A stretch of 5,636 bases of DNA from Chloroflexota bacterium. Lineage in GTDB: Bacteria; Chloroflexota; Anaerolineae; Promineifilales; Promineifilaceae. The translations under genes were made by a program, and so were the position numbers. The stretch spans positions 1 through 5,636 of the forward strand of contig JAAEOP010000824.1 in the NCBI GenBank assembly GCA_024223125.1. Direction: 5' to 3'. Under the pieces are notes generated by a model, which was given only the letters and a program-made list of their open reading frames with translations, searched no databases and had not been told where the DNA came from. Positions 1 through 5,636 of the stretch are shown here, in pieces. The first letter of the stretch is position 1. Each line of letters opens with the position of its first letter.

Positions 1-1731
1 CGCTCCTATTTCCACAAGTCGGCCCAAAACAATGACAAGACTCGCCGGCTGGTCAGCGAGATCGAGGACATCGAGTTCATTGTGGCCGACAGCGAACTCG
101 AGGCGCTGCTGCTGGAAAACACCCTCATAAAGAAGTACCAGCCGCGCTACAATGTCCGCCTCAAGGACGACAAACGCTACCCCTACATCAAAGTCCACTG
201 GCAGGAACCGTATCCCAGGGTGACGACCACGCGTCGCCTGCAAAACGACGGGGCGCGTTACTACGGCCCCTACACCGCGGCCTGGGCGGCCTACCAAACC
301 CTGGATTTGGTGCGTAAGATGTTCCCCTATTTAACCTGCACCCGGACCATTACCGGCAACGACGCGCGGGCCTGCCTTTATTATCACATTGGCCGCTGCG
401 CCGCGCCCTGCATTGGCGTGGTTGATAAGGAAGCGTACCGCCGGATTATCGATGATCTGTGCAATTTTTTAGGCGGCAACACCGAGCCGGTGGTGGCGGA
501 TTTACGCCAACAAATGGACGTGGCCGCCGAGAAGCTGGATTTTGAACGGGCGGCCCAACTGCGCGACCAGATCAAGGCTATAGACCAGATTGTCGAGAAA
601 CAGAAGGTGGTCAACGCCAACACGATTGATGAGGATGTGATTGCCTTTGCCCGGGCCGACGTTGATGCCTGCGTGCAGGTCTTTTTCATTCGCAGCGGCA
701 AGCTGGTCGGGCGAGACTACTTTGTGCTGGAAGGCACGGCCGAAGAGGAGGATGCCGAGATTATGTCCTCTTTCCTGAAGCAGTTTTACGATCAGGCCAC
801 CACCATTCCGCCCCAAATTGTGCTGCCCCAGGATGTGGACGAGCTGCTGATCATCCGCGACTGGCTCAAGAGCAAGCGCGGGGCCAACGTAGTCATGAAA
901 GTGCCGCGTCGAGGCAAACACAAAGAGCTGCTGAATATGGCCGCCGAAAATGCCAGAGAAACCCTCAATCACCTCCGCGCTCAATGGGCCGCCGATGAAA
1001 ACAAACAAACCGAGGGTTTGACCGAACTCCAGCAAGCGCTCGACCTGGCGGAACCGCCCATTAGGATTGAATGTTACGATATCAGCACCCTGCAAGGCAC
1101 CAACACCGTTGGCTCGATGGTGGTTTTTGCCAAGGGCGTGCCCCGCAAAAGCGACTATCGCCGCTTTAAAATCAAATCCGTGCAGGGCCAGGATGACTTT
1201 GCCAGCATGGCCGAAATGCTCCGCCGGCGCTTCAAACGGATGAACGACGACGGCTACCGCGAAACAAAAGCCACCAAACGGGAGAGCGACAACGCATGGG
1301 CCTTAATCCCCAATCTAATTATCATCGACGGCGGCAAAGGGCAGCTCAACGCCGCCTTGGAAGTGCTGGATGAGTATGAGCTGCGCGATGCCATCCCCAT
1401 TGTCGGTCTGGCCAAGCGAGAGGAAGAGATCTTTGTGCCCGACCAAGCGGAGCCGATTATCCTGCCCCGAAAATCGCAGGGCCTGTTTATGGTCCAGCGT
1501 ATTCGAGACGAAGCCCACCGCTTTGGGGTGACCTACCATCGCAAGCTACGGGGCAAAAGCGCCATCCGCTCCGGCCTGGACGATATCGCCGGCATCGGCC
1601 CCAAACGCCGGCGGGCTCTACTGGCCAAGTTCGGCTCGCTGGACGCCATTCGCGCCGCCAGCCTTGAGGAACTCGTCGCGGTGCCGGGGATGAACAAAAA
1701 AGCGGCGGAGGCTATAAAGGAAGGGTTGTAG
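1..1731 (+). CDS. uvrC: UvrABC excinuclease subunit C, 5'-truncated by the window edge
   Basis: UvrC makes the dual incisions on both sides of a DNA lesion after UvrA/UvrB damage recognition (cytoplasmic nucleotide excision repair). The reading frame is open from base 1 to the TAG at 1729-1731, giving 576 visible residues. About 35-40 N-terminal residues with the GIY and YIG motifs lie upstream. Numbering within the fragment: rest of the GIY-YIG nuclease with the metal-binding Glu at E39 in LLLEN; four cysteines C113, C125, C133 and C137 (C-x11-C-x7-C-x3-C), matching the iron-sulfur cluster ligands described for UvrC; a UVR (UvrB-binding) helix pair at about 166-200; the RNase H-like second nuclease with D360 (ECYDIS), D443 (IDGGKGQ) and H506 (RDEAH); and tandem helix-hairpin-helix motifs at about 526-576. 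All key residues visible are intact. The GTG at 82 is internal and is not the start. Codons are GC-richer than in the downstream genes. Confidence 0.98.
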   Translation, partial: RSYFHKSAQNNDKTRRLVSEIEDIEFIVADSELEALLLENTLIKKYQPRYNVRLKDDKRYPYIKVHWQEPYPRVTTTRRLQNDGARYYGPYTAAWAAYQTLDLVRKMFPYLTCTRTITGNDARACLYYHIGRCAAPCIGVVDKEAYRRIIDDLCNFLGGNTEPVVADLRQQMDVAAEKLDFERAAQLRDQIKAIDQIVEKQKVVNANTIDEDVIAFARADVDACVQVFFIRSGKLVGRDYFVLEGTAEEEDAEIMSSFLKQFYDQATTIPPQIVLPQDVDELLIIRDWLKSKRGANVVMKVPRRGKHKELLNMAAENARETLNHLRAQWAADENKQTEGLTELQQALDLAEPPIRIECYDISTLQGTNTVGSMVVFAKGVPRKSDYRRFKIKSVQGQDDFASMAEMLRRRFKRMNDDGYRETKATKRESDNAWALIPNLIIIDGGKGQLNAALEVLDEYELRDAIPIVGLAKREEEIFVPDQAEPIILPRKSQGLFMVQRIRDEAHRFGVTYHRKLRGKSAIRSGLDDIAGIGPKRRRALLAKFGSLDAIRAASLEELVAVPGMNKKAAEAIKEGL

Positions 1732-1900
1732 ACTGGATAACGAGGAAATCTCGGTATTCTCGAGAGCCTGATTACAAAATATTTCAATTTCCCGATAAGA
1801 AAATATAGTGATCTTCCGCTACTAAAGTGTTAGGTTTTTCCATTTCTCACTTTGCCACTTTACATATTGTAGCTTTATCCTTTTTTGTTATCCCAATAAG

Positions 1901-1909
1901 TGCTATACT
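1901..1909 (+). promoter_or_regulatory. Extended -10 promoter for the helicase gene
   Basis: TGCTATACT fits the extended -10 pattern TGnTATAAT with one mismatch (TATACT at 1904-1909). A transcript would start near 1916, leaving a leader of about 27 nt before the ATG at 1943. There is no good -35 box: TTGTTA at 1885-1890 is only 13 bp upstream, and the 17-bp position holds only a T run. Extended -10 promoters can work without a -35. The rest of the 211-bp gap (1732-1942) is AT-rich, and I see no RNA gene, ORF or strong terminator in it. The promoter suggests the helicase gene is transcribed independently of uvrC. Confidence 0.5.
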
Positions 1910-1942
1910 TGAAGTAACCTTTAAATTTGGGAAACACCCACT

Positions 1943-4900
1943 ATGACCAGTGACCTCACCTTTTTTACAAACGAACCTGATGAAGCACTCCTCGATAGGT
2001 TCAAAGCCACCCTAAACCATATTCAATATTTTGATGTGCTGGTGGGTTATTTCCGCACCAGTGGGTTTCATTTGCTCTATGAATCATTTGAGCAGATTGA
2101 AAAAATACGAATTTTAGTCGGGTTAAATGTTGACCGCAAGACCTTTGAGATTATTGACCACGCTCAAAACCAGCTTCAACTCAATTTTGAGTCTCACCAA
2201 CAAACACAAGATGCCTTTTCCAATGGGTTGGCGCAAGAAATGGAACATTCGCCCGATACATACAACACGGAAATTGGCGTTAAAAAGTTTGTAGAGTTTA
2301 TCCAGTCCGGCAAACTGGAAATCAAGGCCCACCCCAGCCAAAATATTCACGCTAAAGTTTATATCAGCCGCTTCCCCGAAGGGCATTATGATTATGGCCG
2401 GGTGATTACCGGCTCAAGCAATTTTTCTCAATCGGGCTTGGTGGGGAACTACGAATTTAATGTAGAGCTAAAAAACAGCGCCGATGTAAAATACGCGCTG
2501 GAAAAGTTTGAGGCTCTTTGGCTGGACGCGGTTGATATTTCAGAGGCGTACATTGACACTATCAACAAGCGCACCTGGCTAAACGACCAAATCTCCCCCT
2601 ACGAACTTTATCTGAAATTCCTGTATGAATATTTCAAGGAAGAGATAAACGTAGACCAGGATATAGACGTTCATTTGCCACCCGGATTTTTGGAGCTGGA
2701 ATACCAAAAGCAAGCGACGGTATCGGCCCGAAAAATTCTGGACAGCTACAACGGCGTATTTTTGGCTGATGTTGTCGGTCTCGGCAAAACCTTTATTTCG
2801 GCGTTGTTGGCCCAACAGTTGCCGGGGAAAAAGCTGGTTATTTGCCCGCCGGTGCTGAAAGACTATTGGGAGCGCACCTTTTACGAATTCAATGTTAGCG
2901 TGGTGGTTGAGTCAATGGGCAAGCTCGACCACATTATCAAAAAGAACCCCGACCGCTTTGATTATATCTTTGTGGATGAGGCCCACCGCTTCCGTAATGA
3001 AGTGACCCAAAGTTACGAAAAATTGCATCGTATCTGCTGGGGTAAAAAAATCATTTTGGTTTCGGCCACCCCGCTCAACAACACCATCGAAGATATTTAC
3101 AGCCAGTTGAAGTTGTTTCAGGCTCCCAAAAAGAGTCTTATTCCCGGTGTTCCCAATTTGGAACGCTTCTTCGCCGAGCGTCGCAAATATCTTAAACAGT
3201 TTGATAAAGGAACCCCGGAATATTTTGAGGCGGTTAAAGAGGTAGCCCAACAGGTTAGAACCCAAATTCTTAATCACGTAATGGTGCGGCGCACCCGCAA
3301 AGAGATTGTTAACTTTTTTAGCCAAGATATAAGCAAGCAAGGCTTATCTTTCCCTGAGTTGGCCGACCCCGAACGCATCATTTACACCTTTGACCCCCAA
3401 ACCGATGCCGTATTCAACCAGACTATTCTGTTATTGCAGCAGTTTAGTTATTCGCGTTACACCCCTTTGTTATATCTTAAAAAGGGGCTGAGCGAGTTTG
3501 AGGCCCAATCTCAGCGCAACGTGGGCGGCTTTATGAAGGGAACATTGGTAAAGCGTCTTGAAAGCAGTTTCTTTGCTTTTAAGCGTAGTTTGGCCCGCTT
3601 CATTGAATCTTATGAGCGTTTTATTGACATGTATCACCAAGGCACTATTTATATCAGCAAGCACGTAAACGTGTATGATTTGTTGGATGCCGACGATGAA
3701 GCCCGGCTTTTGGAACTGGTTGAAGAAGAAAAGGCGCAAAAATATAAAGTCTCAGTTTTTAGACCTGATTTTTTGAATGACCTGCACAGAGACTTAAAAG
3801 TTTTGAAGCAAATTCAAACTTTATGGGTAGACATTGAGCAAGACCCCAAACTGGCCCAATTTATTGACGACCTGCGCCGGAACAAACTATTAAAAAGGAA
3901 AAAGGTCATTGTCTTTTCCGAGTCCGCCGAAACGGGCAGCTATCTCTACCAAAAACTTAATGAACAGTTTCCGGATAAGGTGATGTTTTATTCCAGTGGT
4001 GGCGGACTTTTTCAGGGGCGCGGCATCAGCAAAGCGTTAGCCCGTGACTTAATTGAGGCCAACTACGACCCCAATTACCACCCCTCTACCAAATCTTTGG
4101 ACTCCGGAATTTATTCCGGAAAATTCCCAAATGAATTTGGGAGTCCAAATCAAATCCGCATTTTGATTTCCACCGATGTTTTGGCCGAGGGTATCAACCT
4201 GCATCGCTCTAATATTGTTATTAACTACGATTTGCCCTGGAACCCCACCCGCGTTTTGCAGCGGGTTGGCCGGGTAAACCGGGTTGGCACCGAGCATCAA
4301 CTGGTTTACATCTTTAACTTCTTTCCTACCGTGCAATCAGACCAGCATTTGGGGCTTGAAGATAATATCAAGGCCAAAATTCAAGCCTTTCACGATATGT
4401 TGGGCGAAGATGCCAAATATCTAACTGATGAAGAAGATGTATCGCAGTTTGAGCTGTTTGGCGACCGCCTTTATCGCAAGCTGACCAGTAAAAAAAGTTT
4501 TGAGGGCGAAGAAGAAGAGGCCCGTTCTGAACTGGAATTTTTGCGCCTCATTCAAGATATTCGAGATAACGATCCGGCCCTGTTTGAAAAAATCAAACGG
4601 CTGCCCCGCAAAGCCCGCACAGGTCGTTTACTACCAAAGCTATCTTTGGACTCTGGAATTTCTTCTGGCTCCGGCAATCCCCCGAATGAATTCGGGAATC
4701 CGGTAGAAGAAAATTCTGGACTCCCGAATTTATTCGGGAACAAGAATAACTCCCTGCTCTCTTTTTTCCGGCAGGGTAAATTGAAAAAATTCTTTATCAC
4801 TACTGGCGACACGCCCGGCGAATTGACTTTTCTGGATGCGGTTGACCTGTTGCAATGTGTTCCCGATACTCCCCGCCGCTTTATCCCTAAAGCCTATTAT

Positions 4901-5305
4901 GATTTATTAGCCTTGAACAAAGAACAATTTGCTTTGGTAACCTCACCGGCAACGCAGGAAAAAGGACAGGTTGGCGGCGGGCAATCTAACGAGCAATTTA
5001 TCATCCGCCTGCTAAAGTCAAGAGAGATCAAACGTTTCAAAGGCTTTACCGACGACAATGAAAGCTACCTGACCGCCGTACTGGACGCTTTGCAAGCGGG
5101 TATCATCCCCCGTAATACCACCAAACGGATTAGAAATGAACTGAACGCCGAAATGAAAAGCGGCTTTAGCCCCCTGAAATTACTGCACCTGCTCAAGAAA
5201 AATATACCGGATACCATTCTCTACACCCCTACCGATCCGCAAGCCAATGCTTCTTTTTCTAAACGAGAGGTCATCTTATCTGAATTCTTGCAGTGGCTCG
5301 AGTAG
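1943..5305 (+). CDS. PLD-like nuclease / SNF2-type DNA helicase fusion, carrying two translated palindromic inserts
   Basis: This is a 1120-residue predicted ATP-dependent DNA translocase with an N-terminal HKD-type nuclease domain, the architecture of the uncharacterised PLDc-N/Snf2-like family. ATG 1943 is the first start codon after an in-frame TAA at 1922, with a weak GGGA Shine-Dalgarno at 1929-1932. Domains: PLD-like about 1-200 with H136-A-K138 and GSSN at 157-160; helicase lobe 1 with Walker A DVVGLGKT (K282), DEAH at 345-348 and SATP at 374-377; a long middle insert of about 400-640; lobe 2 with KKVIVFSES near 653, STDVLAEG from S743, and QRVGRVNR from Q773; then a C-terminal region of unknown fold. 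No signal peptide or membrane segment is seen. Residues 719-736 and about 902-933 are encoded by palindromic repeats and fall in loops between conserved blocks, so activity may be kept. The role could be repair or anti-phage defence; no partner gene is visible. Its base composition is more AT-rich than uvrC. Confidence 0.93.
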   Translation: MTSDLTFFTNEPDEALLDRFKATLNHIQYFDVLVGYFRTSGFHLLYESFEQIEKIRILVGLNVDRKTFEIIDHAQNQLQLNFESHQQTQDAFSNGLAQEMEHSPDTYNTEIGVKKFVEFIQSGKLEIKAHPSQNIHAKVYISRFPEGHYDYGRVITGSSNFSQSGLVGNYEFNVELKNSADVKYALEKFEALWLDAVDISEAYIDTINKRTWLNDQISPYELYLKFLYEYFKEEINVDQDIDVHLPPGFLELEYQKQATVSARKILDSYNGVFLADVVGLGKTFISALLAQQLPGKKLVICPPVLKDYWERTFYEFNVSVVVESMGKLDHIIKKNPDRFDYIFVDEAHRFRNEVTQSYEKLHRICWGKKIILVSATPLNNTIEDIYSQLKLFQAPKKSLIPGVPNLERFFAERRKYLKQFDKGTPEYFEAVKEVAQQVRTQILNHVMVRRTRKEIVNFFSQDISKQGLSFPELADPERIIYTFDPQTDAVFNQTILLLQQFSYSRYTPLLYLKKGLSEFEAQSQRNVGGFMKGTLVKRLESSFFAFKRSLARFIESYERFIDMYHQGTIYISKHVNVYDLLDADDEARLLELVEEEKAQKYKVSVFRPDFLNDLHRDLKVLKQIQTLWVDIEQDPKLAQFIDDLRRNKLLKRKKVIVFSESAETGSYLYQKLNEQFPDKVMFYSSGGGLFQGRGISKALARDLIEANYDPNYHPSTKSLDSGIYSGKFPNEFGSPNQIRILISTDVLAEGINLHRSNIVINYDLPWNPTRVLQRVGRVNRVGTEHQLVYIFNFFPTVQSDQHLGLEDNIKAKIQAFHDMLGEDAKYLTDEEDVSQFELFGDRLYRKLTSKKSFEGEEEEARSELEFLRLIQDIRDNDPALFEKIKRLPRKARTGRLLPKLSLDSGISSGSGNPPNEFGNPVEENSGLPNLFGNKNNSLLSFFRQGKLKKFFITTGDTPGELTFLDAVDLLQCVPDTPRRFIPKAYYDLLALNKEQFALVTSPATQEKGQVGGGQSNEQFIIRLLKSREIKRFKGFTDDNESYLTAVLDALQAGIIPRNTTKRIRNELNAEMKSGFSPLKLLHLLKKNIPDTILYTPTDPQANASFSKREVILSEFLQWLE
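4096..4149. repeat. REP-like palindromic cluster A, inside the helicase gene
   Basis: Two oppositely oriented copies of one unit sit tail to tail. The forward copy is 4096-4119: head TTTGGACTC, then CCGGAAT-TT-ATTCCGG at 4104-4119. The reverse copy is 4126-4149: CCCAAAT-GA-ATTTGGG at 4126-4141, then the head GAGTCCAAA. The heads form a perfect 10-bp outer inverted repeat (4096-4105 with 4140-4149), so a strand could fold into two hairpins closed by an outer stem. Length is 54 nt, exactly 18 codons. It is translated as LDSGIYSGKFPNEFGSPN (residues 719-736) just before the motif V block RILISTDVLAEG. Confidence 0.88.
4645..4739. repeat. REP-like palindromic cluster B, inside the helicase gene
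   Basis: Three recognisable copies of the same unit as cluster A. Forward copy 1 is 4645-4668; its stem has decayed (CTGGAAT-TT-CTTCTGG, with two G-T pairs and one mismatch). The reverse copy is 4681-4703: CCCGAAT-GA-ATTCGGG followed by a degenerate head. Forward copy 2 is 4717-4739: TGGACTC then CCCGAAT-TT-ATTCGGG. A further degenerate reverse copy may overlap 4704-4723. It is translated as roughly residues 902-933, containing LDSGISSG, PNEFGNP and SGLPNLFG. The first two echo LDSGIYSG and PNEFGSP of cluster A. It falls in the linker after helicase lobe 2. The outer boundaries are approximate. Confidence 0.82.
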
Positions 5306-5312
5306 ATTATGG

Positions 5313-5367
5313 CCAGAATAAATTCTGGAGTCCAGACTCGGCTGTTGGACTCCAGAATTTATTCTGG
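5313..5367. repeat. REP-like palindromic cluster C, between helicase and transposase genes
   Basis: A perfect 22-bp inverted repeat (5313-5334 and 5346-5367) with an 11-nt spacer. Each arm is itself one repeat unit: a reverse copy with CCAGAAT-AA-ATTCTGG (5313-5328) and a forward copy with CCAGAAT-TT-ATTCTGG (5352-5367). The GGACTCC heads face inward, the opposite arrangement to cluster A. It starts 8 bp after the helicase stop codon and ends 40 bp before the transposase start. The long stem could also slow or end transcription from the helicase gene, but no clear T-run follows it. Confidence 0.92.
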
Positions 5368-5377
5368 ATAGCGTATT

Positions 5378-5389
5378 GTTTTAGAAAAC
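5378..5389. repeat. Short 12-bp palindrome ahead of the transposase gene
   Basis: GTTTT-AG-AAAAC is a perfect 5-bp-arm inverted repeat with a 2-nt centre, lying between cluster C and the transposase ribosome-binding site. It is AT-rich and does not match the GGACTC repeat unit. It could be an operator or chance; nothing else supports a function. Confidence 0.3.
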
Positions 5390-5392
5390 TAA

Positions 5393-5398
5393 GCGAGG
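5393..5398 (+). promoter_or_regulatory. Ribosome-binding site that fixes the GTG start of the transposase
   Basis: GCGAGG precedes GTG 5408 with a 9-nt spacer. An in-frame TAA at 5390-5392 rules out any earlier start, and no ATG lies between, so GTG 5408 is the best start. Confidence 0.65.
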
Positions 5399-5407
5399 TC
5401 AATTGTC

Positions 5408-5636
5408 GTGGTCAGAGGTAAACTTATTCAACATGCAAATAGGCCGCCCCATATTTACAATGATGATACTATCTATTTCATTACCGCCACCACATACAAA
5501 AACGCTCATTTTCTAGAACCGGACTCACTTAAAACCGATTTATACCGAGAAATGAACGGCTTAGCTTCTGACTATGACATTACAATAGAAGCTTGGGTAA
5601 TTTTAAATAACCATTATCATCTTTTGTTCCACCTTC
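5408..5636 (+). CDS. REP-associated tyrosine transposase (RAYT, Y1/HUH superfamily), 3'-truncated by the window edge
   Basis: RAYTs are single-domain IS200/IS605-like HUH endonucleases that nick single-stranded hairpin DNA through a 5'-phosphotyrosine link and are thought to spread REP palindromes. The visible 76 residues begin MVRGKLIQHANRPPHIY and include YFITATTYKNAHFL (about 23-36), the typical first strand region of the Y1 fold. AWVILNNHYHLLF (about 62-74) carries the metal-binding HUH pair H69-Y70-H71. The catalytic tyrosine would lie further on, outside the window, so intactness cannot be judged. Unlike an ordinary insertion sequence, RAYTs are single-copy and sit beside REPs, and here cluster C lies just upstream. 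The gene is more AT-rich than uvrC. Confidence 0.9.
   Translation, partial: MVRGKLIQHANRPPHIYNDDTIYFITATTYKNAHFLEPDSLKTDLYREMNGLASDYDITIEAWVILNNHYHLLFHL

Noticed and set aside
1749..1765. TCTCG-gtattct-CGAGA as a uvrC terminator
   Set aside because: The stem is only 5 bp and no T-run follows, so it does not meet the pattern of an intrinsic terminator.
4089..4151. CCAAATC at 4089-4095 and 4145-4151 as a target-site duplication around cluster A
   Set aside because: The right copy overlaps the element's own arm, and the unit ends in CCAAA by structure, so the match is explained without a duplication. Y1/HUH transposition also does not make target duplications.
4500..4706. 68-codon + strand ORF within the helicase gene
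   Set aside because: It lies wholly inside the helicase in another frame and has no recognisable motif. The same holds for the antisense ORFs across 384-4812, which mirror the codons of real genes.
4096..5367. CRISPR array
   Set aside because: The units alternate orientation, spacing is irregular, and some copies lie within a coding gene; no cas genes are seen.
5313..5367. Cluster C as an ordinary rho-independent terminator
   Set aside because: The stem is long but AT-rich at its centre, lacks a following T-run, and matches the repeat units found inside the helicase gene, so the repeat explanation is better. Termination may be a side effect.
5345..5379. Promoter TTGGAC / TATTGT for the transposase
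   Set aside because: The two boxes are 23 bp apart, each matches consensus poorly, and TTGGAC is simply the repeat head.

Overview
The window looks like a bacterial chromosome segment, most likely from Chloroflexota (Anaerolineae-like). This lineage call is an inference from the flavour of the UvrC and transposase proteins, and no lineage marker was tested. It carries three genes, all on the + strand: a 5'-truncated uvrC (1-1731), a complete 1120-codon gene for a phospholipase-D-like nuclease fused to a SNF2-type helicase (1943-5305), and the start of a REP-associated tyrosine transposase (RAYT, Y1/HUH family; 5408 to the window end).

Region by region: uvrC is a conserved housekeeping excision-repair gene with visibly GC-richer codons than the rest. 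A 211-bp AT-rich gap follows, holding a good extended -10 promoter (1901-1909) just ahead of the helicase gene and no convincing terminator. The helicase gene has the full set of SF2 motifs but is interrupted, without loss of frame, by two clusters of short palindromes (4096-4149 and about 4645-4739). A third cluster of the same family, a perfect 22-bp inverted repeat, fills the short gap between the helicase gene and the transposase gene (5313-5367).

The main finding is that these three clusters are built from one repeat unit of about 24 nt. Its consensus is a TTGGACTC-like head followed by a 7-bp-arm hairpin with a 2-nt loop. At least seven copies are present in both orientations. The stem sequence changes between copies by compensatory substitutions (CCG/CGG, CCA/TGG, CCC/GGG). 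The nearest cluster lies only 40 bp upstream of a RAYT start codon. Together this looks like a REP element plus its RAYT, with the unusual feature that REP-like copies sit inside a protein-coding gene as translated inserts of roughly 18 and 32 residues. This resembles in style the protein-coding palindromic elements known from Rickettsia.

The helicase may act in DNA repair or in defence against foreign DNA. The window shows no methylase or other defence partner, so that role stays open.
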